NCBI GenBank assembly: GCA_008828725.1
Contig: MEHQ01001178.1
Location: 222,870 to 286,869 of the forward strand
DNA: 64,000 nt
Direction: 5' to 3'
DNA from: Saccharina japonica
Lineage: Eukaryota; Sar; Phaeophyceae; Laminariales; Laminariaceae
The notes beneath the pieces were generated by a model, which was not told the origin of the DNA, ran no database searches, and saw nothing but the letters and a program-made list of their open reading frames with translations. How positions within the stretch are numbered: the stretch's first letter is position 1; each line of letters begins with the position of its first letter. Both the position numbers and the translations under genes were made by a program. This document shows positions 46,602 to 57,597 of the stretch, in pieces.

Positions 46602-49600
46602 ATGAGGAACGCGCAACCCAGATGTACCCCCAGGCGTTCCCTTTCAACAGGGCCTTGGCCGTGCCAGTCGTTGATGCTCACGCTTCTCGTCCCGGCGGTC
46701 ACCACAGGTGCTGCTTTCGCATTCCATTCCTGTCCCCTCTCTGCATGGAACCATCGATCCCCCTTCCCTTCGTCCAGAAGTTGTGAGTCGTTGCTGTCGG
46801 CAGGCAGAGGGGGGGCGTATTCGTTGGGTACGTCGTCGAGGTGGCAACGAAGACACCGGCAGCAACAGCAGCAGCAGCAACAGCGCTGTTGGTCAGGTCG
46901 AGCAGCGGCTCCTTCGGCGTTCTTAACGGCCACGATGGGCGCAGGGATAATGGCGCAAGGGGAGGGGGACCGAGCAAGGTAAAGCCTGCCACATACCAGG
47001 TACCTGTGGTACCTGGTACACCGGTGCCATGGCTGCTGCGTTGTGCGTTGTACATATCATACGTATCCACCGCAGCAGTACGAGTAGGTTTTCGTAGATC
47101 AAATGGTAGCGCTTGCTTTTGACTCTATGTGTGCTGCACATGACGCGGTGGGCGGTGCAGAGGTGTCGGTGTATTCTGCTTTGTTGGTGTCACGGTAGAG
47201 GAGTAGTTTCATGTTTTGGGAGTGCTGTTCACCGGTATATGCTGCTCTACGTATGAATACTGCTGTAATGACTCCCCCTTCCCCCCCCGCCCCCGCCCCG
47301 CCCGTTCCCCGTCGCCTTTTGTCTGGCAACCATGACGACCACCACCACCACCACTGGCGCGATTGTTGACTGTTTGCTCGGCAGCGGCTGGGGGGGATCC
47401 TCGTCGATCGAATCGCTTTCTTCAATAGCCGGGGAAGATAACCTGCTGTCTCCGGTGTTGATCAAGGTCATCGGGGTCGGCGGTGGCGGCGGCAACGCGG
47501 TGGACGGCATGATTACCACCGCGACGCGCAAGCTGGCCGGGGTGGAGTTCGTCGCGATGAACACGGACACGCAGGCCTTGACCAAGTCTCGCGCGGAGGT
47601 GCGGGGTGGGAATGCCGAGCGAGGCGGGGGGGGGTGGGGGGGGGGGTTGGGGGGGGGGTGGGGAGGGGAGGGGGGGCGAGGGGGGGGGCGAGGCGGGGCG
47701 GCGCAGCGCGGCGCGGCGCGGCACAGATCTTTGAAGGAGGCGTCTTTTACGTTTTAGACCGACCCCCCTGTGGCATGTTTGGCTGCAAGGAAACGATTTG
47801 TCCCGTGCTATTTTTATGTTGTCAGTCACGCCGCATCCTACCTGCCTTGTTCTTGTTCGTCTATCTCTCTCCCCCTTCTCTCTCGAACGCCGCTGTTGAC
47901 ATGTTGATTGTTGATGTTGGTATCGATGTTGATGCCTTTGATGTGTCAGGTGAATATTAATATTGCCCTTCCTTTCCTGCCTCGGCCTCTCTGCAACGCC
48001 GCTTATGTTGACGTTGATTTTTTGTGCCTTCGACGTGTTTCAGGTGAAGATTGCCCTCGGGTCGGGCGTCACACGCGGCCTTGGCGCGGGGGGGAAACCC
48101 GAGGTGGGGCAGGCCGCTGCCAAGGAATCTCTGCCCGATATCGAGAAGGTTCTGGCTGGTGCTGATATGGTTTTCGTCACGGCAGGTAAGAGCACCGTTC
48201 ATGGTTCGGTCGGCAATATAGTGCCCTCATTTTTGTGCTGGGGGTTTCTCTTTTGTGTGCTGGAAGGGGTGTGTTTATTTCGAGAGAACGTGCTCTTCTG
48301 GCGGTCTTTAGCGGTGCCACTCGAGAGAGTTGGGTGCTCGTATAGCAGCAGTACTGACGACCGCCTGTGTAACGCTCGTGTGGGGCTCTGCGGTAATCCG
48401 GTACGTACGCAGGAGAGTCTGCGGATTAAAGCAGATGTTTCGGTTGGAAAAACGGCGTCAGGAACCTCAAGGAACGGGCATCCAACGCCCTTTTTACCGT
48501 TGGGAATACTATCCTTTTTGTCGTTGGAAGTATTATCGACGGATGACTCCCCCGACGCTGCGGTCACAATTTCACGCTTCCCACCGAGCACCCTGGGCCA
48601 CCGAGCAACCCGTGGGAAAATAAATGGCCAACTTTCGTAAACGAAACTGACTCAAAATCGACCGCCCCACTCGAGAACGACAAGGAGACAGATGCCGCTG
48701 GTACATTCCACCACCCGTCTACGAATTGCTGATATAGTTCACCCCAACAAATCAGTCCATTCGACGCTTTTGACATCTATACGCAAGAAAGTCCGCCTCG
48801 CACGCGGTTCTTACGAGTACTGCAGGATGCATCTCACCCTCCATGCGACTCTTCAATGCCCGTCTGGTCGGTGAAAACCCGACGTGCTCCGTCCCGGCTT
48901 TGCCGGAATGCGAGGGTCTATGATCGTACGACTACGGCCATGCATGTCAATGAGTACAGCCCGCCCCCCACCCCCAGCCCCTTCCAGTTGGTGTTTGCCA
49001 CTTTGCTCAGCCTGGACAAGATGGTTGATTGCCCACTCTAACTCCTCATTACATCTTCATTCCGAGAAATTTCCCAGGTCGTCAGAGGTAGCGTTAGAGG
49101 TTAGCTCCAAGTGCTTCCCAACCGTTTTTTCGAAAGCTGGGGTCGTTTATAGTTCGACTAATTTTTTTTTTTGTTTTAGACCTGAGCCAAGCATGGTCTA
49201 TATATATATATATAATAACAGCCCTCGCCCCCTTCCCACGTGCGTGTTTCAGGCATGGGCGGAGGGACGGGAACCGGCGCCGCTCCGGTAATCGCTGCCG
49301 CAGCGCGAGATATGGGGTGCCTCACCGTTGCCGTCGTCACCGAGCCGTTCGAGTTCGAGGGACGGCAGAGGTCGAGGCAGGCCTCGGCCGGCGTGGCGGA
49401 GCTGAGGAAGTGCGCGGACACGGTACTCGTGGTCGACAACGACCGGCTGCTCGAGATTGTGCCCGGGAGGATGACCATGTCGGACGCTTTTCTGGTGGCG
49501 GACGACGTTTTGCGGCAGGGGGTGAGTGAGGTTTTGCTTCGCGAGAGGAGGCAGCAGCGCGGGAGGGGTGTTTTTAGGGCGGGGGGGGGGCGGGTGTCGG

Positions 49601-52600
49601 TGTTTTGGTGCTCTGAGGCTGTTTTTGTTCCGGGCAGGTGTTTTGGCTGTGTCGGGGAAAGACACCGGGCGTTGACAACCGTTGTTGGGGCCCGGAAAGG
49701 GGGGGGTCGGGGGAGGTGGGAGAGGCGAGCAGTAGTTGGTGCCTTTGTCCGCTTTTTTCAGTATACGCTCTTTTTCGTCCTCTGCTTTATTCGTTTTGTC
49801 ACCTTTTTATCCGTTTTTTTGCCTGTTTTTTTTTTTGGTTTTGTGTTTTTTTTGTGTTTTTGTTTTCGGGTAGTTGATCTGCCGTCGTTCGAATGAGTTA
49901 GGGTCAGGGTTTCAGGGTTGCGCAGATCTGCACCCGAGTGAAGGGTTTTTCGGCGTGGCTACTTACTGATCGCACACGCGTCCGATGCGATTTTTTGGCA
50001 GGTCATCGGGACGTCAGAGATCATCGTCCGACCTGGCCTGATCAACGTGGACTTCGCCGACGTGCGTGAGGTGGTCAAGGACTCTGGCACGGCCCTCATC
50101 GGGATAGGAACGGGGACCGGAAAGGTGCCCCCCCCCTCCCCTCTATTTATGACGCATGAAACGAAATGGATGTGTGAAAAAAGTACTGTATACTCAAAAG
50201 GAATGGCTTCGTGCAGGTCCTTCAAATCACCAAAACCAACCGTACAATATCCCAGTCCCCGATACAGACAAGCCTCATTCTCTCATCCAATAAACCCTGT
50301 TTTGTTCGTTACTTAGCGGAGGCCGTTACGTCGTCTACGTACAAAACTACCCTGTATATGGAAACTGTGTTGACCTGCGATTCATGAGAACATATCGGTA
50401 TCACGTAGCGACTTAGTTTCTAATTTCTCTTAGCAGTCTCTTGCGATAGAAAATTCGATGAAAATCGACGAGCCGTGCTAACAATGCTAAACCCCTTGTG
50501 CGTTAAAAATGGAGGCATGTTTGTACCGGGGGGGGGGGGGGGGGGGGGAAGGGAAGACATCTGTGACCACGCCTTTGACCCACGGCTTGTCCAGAGAGCT
50601 GGTAAAAGAAAAAGTGATGGTTAAAAAATGAAAGAGAAGGATAAGAGCAGGCGGGGTTGGCGGGAGGCAAAATGGTCTCGTGCCTGTGCTGCCAGTTTCC
50701 GTACCCGCTCCGTATTGCAGCCAAGGCCGATGCCCATGCTGAGTTCGTGGCGTTTGTATCAACGGAGAGCTGTTCGTTTTTCTACGCGTTGCCTACGGTT
50801 TCGCTGGTCGCGTCGCGTTTTTGCTGTTCCGTTTTTGTTTTTGCCTCACCCCCACCCCACCCCACCTCATCCCATCCCGACCCCACCCCACCCCATCCCA
50901 TCCTCCGGACCACCATCCAACCCCCCCCCGCCCCCCCCCCCCACCCTACGTCATAATTACGTGTTTTTCCAGACCCGTGCCGAAGACGCTGCTGTGGGTG
51001 CGATATGCTCGCCGCTCTTGGACTTCCCGATCAATCAGGCGTCGGGCGTGATCTTCAACATCGTTGGCGGCCTGGACATGTCGCTCACAGAGGCGAGTGG
51101 AGCCATGCGATCTATTTACTGTGCCACTCCGTCTTGCTCTGTCTTGCTCTGCCTTGCTCTGTCCGATTGCATATATATATATAGGTTAGAATGCAAGGAC
51201 CACTTTGGGTGTCCCTATGCCGAGAAACGTATGGGCCGTTTTTTGGGTATGTATGTGAATACGCCAACGATTCTTACGTTTCGGGACCACAATGTATGGA
51301 ACGCTTGGGTATTCATGTGAATAAGCCAAGCGTTCTGACGTTTCCGGACCAAAATGTAAGGGCCGCTTGGGTAATCATGTGATTACCCTAACGCTTATTT
51401 CGTTTCCGGGTAGAAATGTAAGGACCGCTTGGGTATTCATGTGATTACCCGTACGATTATTATACGTTTCCGGGCAACGTTTGGGTCTGTATGTGAATAC
51501 GCCAACGGTTCTGACGTTTCCGGACAAAAAATGTAAGGACCGCTTGGGTATTCATGTAAAAACCCAAACGACCCGGTCCTTACTGTTTCGGACGTCGTTT
51601 GAGTATAAACACGGATACCCAAGCGGGCCTTGCTGTTGTTCCGGGCATGCGATGTAAAGACCGCTTGAGCGTGAACATGAACACCCAAACCTTGCTCTCG
51701 TGCAGATGGAACGGATTGTGCTCTTCCCCGCTTTATACGTATATATACCAGGTATGTATTACTCGTAGCTGACATGTTGTTTCGTGGGCGTCGTTTTTTT
51801 TTTTTTTTTTTCCGTCGGTTGGTTCGTTGAACAGGTCAACGCGGCCGCGGGTATCATCCAGGCCAACGTGCATGCCGACGCCAACATCATCGTAGGAGCC
51901 CTGGTGGATGAGCGCTGTGGCAATCAGGTGTCGGTCACCGTTCTGGCGACGGGCTTCGAGGTGAGGAGCCGTGTTCACTTTTTTGTTGTTGTCGGAATTA
52001 TTTTCGCCCCGTGGCAGTGCTAATGTAACAAATGTAATGCTTGATCTTTTTGGCTGTTTTGTTTTTCAATTGTCGTGTACATACGCATGCACACTCCCAC
52101 ACACCCCTGAGTTTCACAGCTTTCAGATTGTATTCCCCTCAACAAGGAATTGACGTATATATATACCTGGTATCCTTTATGAGGTTACATAAAACCCGTA
52201 CGGAGTAGGCGCGATCGTTTCATCATACGCAGCATGCAAAGATAAGTTTCGACGAAATTCTCAAATCTCACAAATATTTTTTTTTCATTATTATTAACTA
52301 TACGAGTATACGAATTTAATATTCATAACTTCTCAATACCACTGCAAAATTAAGCCTATACTAATTCCAAGTAGTTTGTCCCCAAAAACGTGATGCAGTT
52401 CGAAAAGGTGTTATTACCTATCGAGCGCGGACCGTCAGGGTTTGGTTACGCCCCCCCCTCAACAAGTGGCCACACCAGAAAGTAAATACACTATTTCGAC
52501 GCTGTCATGCACATGCATGAAACCCCGCCTCACAGGCGGTTCTTATTGAGAGTAGGATGCAGCTCACCCTTCATGCGACTCGCCGAACACCTCACGGCGC

Positions 52601-53200
52601 TTCGTGCTTGTTGGTGTAAGCAATGTTTGCCTGGTCAGTGCTCCGTCCCGGTATTTTGTAGGGATGCCGTCCCGGTGTGGTAGGGATGCGAGCGTCCATG
52701 GCCATACGACTACAACCATGCATGGCGTGATTACACTCCCCGCCCCCCCCCCGGCCCGAGCCCCCCCCCTGCCGCACCCCGACCCTTCCCTGCCAAGTTT
52801 TGTTTTGGCCAGTGATTTGTTTTGTCTCATTTACAAACTTTTGTGTTGGTATTCGTAAACGCCGCCCCTTTCTTCCGTCGTCCCCTTTTTTGTCGGTGCT
52901 ACTGTACGTCGGAAAATGTGTATACAGCTTCCAGACGGGGGAGGCGTTGCCGTGGAGGGGGGGTACCCGGCTGCAGCAGAAGCCAGATCGAGCGTGGGAC
53001 CGGGGTATCCGGCTGCAGCAGAAGCCAGATCGAACGTGGGAGGAAGGGGAGAGGGGGGGTTAGGAGATGAAATCAGCGGGGGGGGGCAGCAGCAGCCCCC
53101 CCCCTCTCGCCCGTGCTTCGATGGCAGAGCGAATGGCGGAGATGCGCCCCCGAAGAAGAAAGGAAGCTTGTTTCGACGGTTACTGGGCCGCCGAAATTGA
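46602..53200 (+). CDS. ftsZ: Plastid division GTPase FtsZ, complete (547 aa)
   Basis: FtsZ is the tubulin-like GTPase that forms the division ring inside the plastid. Eight exons are 46602-46978, 47385-47598, 48044-48185, 49253-49521, 50002-50124, 50973-51092, 51835-51960 and 52928-53200, totalling 1,644 nt in one frame. Residues 1-38 look like an ER signal peptide (hydrophobic [16 protein letters not shown]) with Phe39 in an AAFAF cleavage motif. A Ser/Arg-rich and Gln-rich transit-like part follows to about residue 125. Then come [27 protein letters not shown] (247-253) and the T7 loop NVDFADV with Asn349, Asp351 and Asp354. After these are [14 protein letters not shown] and VTVLATGFE. The tail has a 14-residue repeat ([14 protein letters not shown], then [14 protein letters not shown]) and a basic end [15 protein letters not shown]. 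Intron 6 starts with GC, not GT. An alternative acceptor seven bases into exon 8 would give a different tail. An in-frame ATG six codons earlier (46584) is possible. Confidence 0.96.
48788..48980 (-). repeat. G-run-associated dispersed repeat in ftsZ intron 3, copy 2
   Basis: Duplicate of 37905-38098, one C shorter in the C-run. Confidence 0.8.
51188..51690. repeat. Minisatellite of ~63-bp units in ftsZ intron 6, with inverted units
   Basis: Units carry TGTAAGGACCGCTTGGGTAT, TCATGTGATTACCC and ACGTTTCCGG. About six run in one direction. Near 51560-51640 the same words appear in reverse (ACCCAAACGACCCGGTCCTT, ATACCCAAGCGGGCCTT), and the final unit at 51655-51690 is forward again. Confidence 0.82.
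52518..52756 (-). repeat. G-run-associated dispersed repeat in ftsZ intron 7, hairpin lost
   Basis: Read on minus it has the G-run, TGTAATCACGCCATGCATGG, GCATCCCTACCACACC, GGGACGGAGCACTGACCAGG, AGGTGTTCGGCGAGTCGCAT, GGGTGAGCTGCATCCTACTC and AGAACCGCCTGTGAGGCGG. The GTCGG...CCGAC hairpin present in other copies is cleanly missing between GAGCAC and GACCAGG. Confidence 0.78.
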
Positions 53201-53325
53201 TCTGATTGGTCAACTGATCTGATCTGGTTCGTCAGCTTATCTGATTGGCCAGCTGATCTTGATTGGTTAGCTGATCTTGATTGGCTAGCTGATCTGATTG
53301 GTCAGCTGATCTGGTTGGATCGCAC
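53199..53325. repeat. ~21-bp minisatellite directly after the ftsZ stop
   Basis: Units GATCTGATTGGTCAGCT, with variants GATCTTGATTGGTTAGCT, repeat six to seven times starting at the stop codon itself. It probably lies in the 3' untranslated region. Confidence 0.85.
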
Positions 53326-53477
53326 GATTTAGTGTTTACTTTTTTTTCCCCCCAGAGGGGTACATGGAAGTTGAGTTTGCGGCCCTCGCTTCCTTTGTGT
53401 ATACGATGCCCATTCATGCGTGTGTGATTTTGACGAACAGCACAGTAGTTGCAGGGGTGGCTACTGCTATGACTGCA

Positions 53478-53595
53478 GTGGCTTCTACTGTAGCTTCTAC
53501 GAGTACTGTGGTTGTAGTAGCTTCTACTGTGGTTGCAGTAGCTTCTACTGTGGTTGTAGTAGCTTCTACTGTGGCTGTAGTAGTAGTGTCGTGAG
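53478..53595. repeat. ~24-bp minisatellite (TAGCTTCTACTGTGG)n
   Basis: Units GTAGCTTCTACTGTGGTTG repeat about five times. The period is a multiple of three, so Val/Ala/Ser/Thr and Cys/Ser/Tyr frames stay open. These are not considered genes. Confidence 0.85.
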
Positions 53596-53952
53596 TGGCG
53601 ACAGGCAACCTGGTGTAGCTCCACGTCGGGATGTCGACTTGGGAGGCCAGCTGCGGAGACCTGTCGCGTGTTGTACCAGTAGAACGCCTTGTCTGAATGA
53701 AGCAAGTACGAGCAGCTCGCTTTTTTTGGTTCTCGAAACAATTAAAGTTCGGATGGATGACCTCCAGCATCAACAGCGGCAGGAGCCGCACACTGGTGGT
53801 ACATACGAACACGCGTTTGTTTTTTCTTGCCTTCAGATTTTCTCTTTTCTTTTTTTTTTTCATTGTGAATCTCTTCGATAAAACCTTGCGAGCGCCCACT
53901 ACCACAGCGGGGAACGAGGGGCACGCGTTACGTCTTATGATACGAGGGTACA

Positions 53953-54075
53953 TTTTAAGTATCAGGGTGCCTTTTAAGTACCAGGGTGCCTTATAAGTAC
54001 CAGGGTGCCTTTTAAGTACCAAGGTGCTTTTCAAGTATCAGAGTGCCTTTTTAAGTACCAGGGTACCTTTTAAGG
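53953..54075. repeat. ~20-bp minisatellite (AAGTACCAGGGTGCCTTTT)n
   Basis: About six units of TTTTAAGTACCAGGGTGCC with small variations. Confidence 0.85.
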
Positions 54076-54169
54076 GAGACGGTTTGGAGATACGTTGTTC
54101 CGGCGGAGAGTCGCTCCAGATAGTTACCGACAACCGCCGATCAAGTTTGCGGGTCGTCGTTTATAGCTC

Positions 54170-54420
54170 AGTTAGTAGCGGCAGATAGCTTTGGCCGCAA
54201 CAGACGTATCGATAGTGTCAGATAGCTCCGGTCACAACAGACAGGCGGTTTTGATAGTGTCAGGTATGAATACGTAGCTGTGGCCACAACAGGCATTCGT
54301 TTCTTTTATAGTGCCAGATATGAGTACGTACGTAGCTGTGGCCACAACAGACAGGCGGTTTTTTATAGTGCCAGATATGAACACGTAGTTGTGGCCACTC
54401 CAGACGCAGTGGTAGTTTGC
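54170..54420. repeat. ~60-bp minisatellite
   Basis: Four units share GTGCCAGATATGAACACGTA, GCTGTGGCCACAACAGACA and GGCGGTTTT. Confidence 0.8.
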
Positions 54421-54593
54421 ATCTATTTTATGGACAGTACAGCACAGCCGTCTACCGTCGCACGTACTATTAATAGTTTGATAGATGATCGCTCGAGGCG
54501 TTCGTCTTCGTAGCTGTGCAGAAAAAACGCGAAAGAACAAATCGGCCTGAAAAAACAAAAAAAAGGAGACTGTGTTCGTAGGAGTACAAGGGG

Positions 54594-54790
54594 CATTGAG
54601 ATTTTGGGGGGTAGGTAAGAACTGGTTGTGCACCGGAGTTCGTACAGACCTGTTGTGGCAGTGTTCTTTGAGATGGCGTGGACGAATTTAGGAGCATTGA
54701 ATTTTTGAGGTAGGTAAAAACTGATTGCGCACCGGAGTTCGTACGGACCTGTGGTGGCAGTGTGCTTCGGGGTGATCGTGGAAAAGAAGC
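54594..54790. repeat. Tandem duplication of a ~114-bp unit
   Basis: GAGCATTGA/CATTGAG, GGTAGGTAAGAACTGG and GCACCGGAGTTCGTACAGAC with CTGTTGTGGCAGTGT occur twice. Confidence 0.8.
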
Positions 54791-54906
54791 ACGGGGCTTG
54801 GAGCTCCCTGGCTTTCTGTTCACCCTTTTAGAACTGCACGCATGTTTTTGGGCGACGTTTGGGCGACAGACCACTTGGAATTAGTGTGGGATATTTTTGT
54901 AGGAGT

Positions 54907-55125
54907 ACGTACAGCACGGGGCACCTGATAATATGAAAACGAGCAATAAGAAAGGCAAAGGCAGGCTGAGATTGACAGGAAAATAAGAAACTCGGCAAAA
55001 GTCGTATTAATAGTACTGAAATTAGAAATTGGTGTACGTACATAGAACGCGCCCATTCTCAAGTAAGCAATCCAGCCTGGAACAGATTTTTCCCTGTTTC
55101 TTATTGTTAGGTGGCCAGTACTGTA
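54907..55125. mobile_element. TA-flanked MITE, diverged longer form
   Basis: The left end is TA|CAGCACGGGGCACCTGATAA and the right end is CTGTTTCTTATTGTTAGGTG then GCCAG|TA. The interior has GAAAACGAGCAATAAGAAAG and CAGGCTGAGATTGACAGGAA. The same interior order is found at the left edge of the 10.4-kb duplication. Confidence 0.7.
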
Positions 55126-55295
55126 CGATGGTACAAGGGTTATAAATAACGAGTCGTTTTATTGTGGCAACGCTGATATTTACAAGCGGATTTTCCTTCT
55201 GGGGGTGTGTTTTTCCATGTTGTTCGAAACCTGCGCCTATAACAACACGAATGAATGATTATCTGCTATTAATAGCACACTTCTTTCGTGAGCAG

Positions 55296-55441
55296 TCCCC
55301 CCCCTCCTCACGGCTCTTCGCGCTTGGTGCTAGCAATGTCTGCCTGGTCGGTGAAAACCCGACATGCTCCGTCCCGGCATTGTACGGATGCGAGGGTCTA
55401 TGGTCAGCCATGCATTAATATGAAATGCACCCCCCCCCCCC
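55296..55441 (-). repeat. G-run-associated dispersed repeat (between ftsZ and SOD-like gene)
   Basis: Minus strand: a G-run of 12, TGCATTTCATATTAATGCAT, GACCATAGACCCTCGCATCC, GGGACGGAGCATGTC, GGGTTTTCACCGACCAGG and CAGACATTGC, then the part matching CGCGAAGAGCCGTGAGG. Confidence 0.78.
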
Positions 55442-56796
55442 GAATCCGTCCCCACGATGAGCGGGTTGCGTGCGGTCAATCGAATAGGTCGTGTCGGCTT
55501 GTGCCACGAGGGGGGTACGTCACACTTTTTTTGCCTTACGAGGCAAATATTTGTGACTGGCTGTTAGTATGCTCACTTAACCCAATACAGTAGTACGCGA
55601 TAGATGTTAAGAATCTGATAAAATTAAGAATTTGAGAATTGAGATTTAGGGGAAAAAAATAGTGTGGAATACACCCAGTCATGTGCCCAATACAGTACGC
55701 GACAGGGTGAGAATGTGATAATTAAGAATTTGAGACTCGAGATTTAGTGGGGAAAAATGAGAATGCGCCTCTTCGTACTGAAAATAGTGTAGAATACACC
55801 CAGTCATACACCCAGTCATACGTAAGAATTCCAGTCTGGCCGAAAAATAAGAGACTATGAACAGCTGTCGCGTACTGTATTATTTGCCATGAATAAAGTG
55901 TTTTTACATTATTATTCGTGACACACCTATATAGCTATCTATGTAGTTCACCGGGCGCACTTGAGCTATTGTCCTAAAACATTTTTTTGGGATGAAAAGT
56001 ATAAAGCTCAAGTGAACAGAAACATATGGGTGCACCCCTGCTATATACCGTGGTACACGCTGTATGGTAGCACAACGCGGTCGTCGTCACACGCTCTACC
56101 ATACCCTTACGAAAGTAAGATCAAACGAACTGCCTAGTTTTTTTGTTACCTTTCCAATTTAATCACGAATTATCTGGTCCAGCGAGCGACCGCTGTCCAG
56201 TTGTAAACAACAGCCCTGTCTGTTCGCGTGTTCTACCAGTCTGCCAGCACGGTTCCGTGCAGTATCCACTTGGTATTTCCACAAGCACGATAAACCAAAC
56301 AATGCCAGCTGCTGCTGTGAAGTGTGCTACGTACTTCTTACTCGGCCAAGAATATGAACCATAACGCCAAATTCTCTCTACAACAACAAACTACAGTTTA
56401 TTTTTCTATCGGTTCCCGATTCCTAATAATAAACTTTCTCATTTTTTAACCTGCGTACACCTCGGAAAAAACCATCGATTCCTATATACTTCATGATCTA
56501 AATATTTCAGTGCAGATATATACGTACTCCTGATCTGTGCGATCCATATACAGTGGGTACCCCTACTTAAGAGAGGTGTGGAAAAACAGCTCTCTTAATC
56601 AGCTTTCTCTCTTATCCACAGTGAGAAACATATAGGTTTAGTGTAGGCGGGTCCAGCCGATTCGGTCTCTCTTTACTGTACTATTCTCTTATATAGGGTA
56701 CCCTCTCTTAAGTCGGGGTACCCACTGTATAGGTCATGTTGGCGGATGGGAGCCGTGTCATCTGCACGATCTAGCGCCTATTTAATTTCCTGTGTT

Positions 56797-56905
56797 GGAT
56801 CTGTACTACACAGATCCGGGATCTGTACTACACGGATCCGGGATCTGTACTACACAGATCCGGGATCTGTACTACACGGATCCGGGATCTGTACTACACA
56901 GATCC
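56797..56905. repeat. Array of five 22-bp palindromes in alternating types
   Basis: GGATCTGTACTACACAGATC followed by CG alternates with a CACGGATCCG-ended form, giving a 44-bp higher-order period. Each unit is self-complementary around GTACTAC. A single related palindrome (GGATCTGTATAGTACAGATC) is at 59556-59576. Confidence 0.92.
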
Positions 56906-56944
56906 TGCACAACATATCATATCGGCAGGTTAGGATCTACAGAT

Positions 56945-57402
56945 AACAGCCGATTTTCCTAGTTGAGAATTGCCTTTCCGATGAGACTGAAAATCGAAAA
57001 TATTGTTTTTTGAATTGTAAGAGATGCACTTGCCTTACAGTCATTTTTTCACTGTAAACTATTGTCAGTTGTGACACCCGTCGACGACAAAAAAAAAAAA
57101 AAACGAAATCGGCATCGGCAGTCTCGACATATCGTGGATCCCAGAAAATCTGTATTATTTATGGGCGAGGGACCTCGCTCATAAATTCAAATTCCCTTAA
57201 ATCCTTGATTTTTCGAGCCTGTCAAGGCCGATTTCAGTTTTTTTTTCGGGGATCGATACCTACCATCGAGGAACATATTTTCTAGGTCAAATTTTGATCG
57301 TGAGCGAAATACAACTCGCAAACAATAACAAAGGCACTAAACTCGATTTTCATTCTCATCGGAAAGGCAATTATCAATTATTTAATAGGAAAATCGGCTG
57401 TT
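56945..57402. mobile_element. Non-autonomous TIR element with 4-bp target duplication, copy 2
   Basis: Reverse orientation relative to 12667-13117. The ends are AACAGCCGATTTTCCTAGTT and AGGAAAATCGGCTGTT, flanked by AGAT on both sides. The internal blocks (GAGGAACATATTTTCTAGG, TATGGGCGAGGGACCTCGCT) match the other copy in reverse. Confidence 0.88.
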
Positions 57403-57597
57403 AGATGATCTACTTGAAGTAGGTCGTGATCTGTTCGAGGTAGTGGAGGTTTATCAAAACTGCAAAAAAAAAAAACAGAGCCATGCCGCACGGCATTGCA
57501 TAGCACCGCAGGAGCGCACACTCAACCATAAACGGAGGGAGAAATCAACCACGGTGATAGCGCGTGGCGGCTATACGTAGCAAGAGCGGGGTCGGGA

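Larger units (their letters stand above)
39728..50177 (+). repeat. 10.4-kb segmental duplication, copy 2
   Basis: Partner of 28880-39295. It continues without a break into ftsZ exons 6-8, so this is the copy whose right side makes biological sense. Its left side also looks more natural, because the MITE at the boundary keeps its left end here. Confidence 0.95.

Noticed and set aside
47332-47384. ATG at 47332 (36436 in copy 1) as the ftsZ start
   Set aside because: It sits in the pyrimidine-rich tail of intron 1. The upstream exon joins in phase and supplies the plastid leader expected for a stramenopile FtsZ.
53364-53881. Cys/Ser/Tyr-rich and Val/Ala/Thr-rich frames after ftsZ
   Set aside because: Both follow the 24-bp minisatellite and have no start context, signal peptide or splice support.
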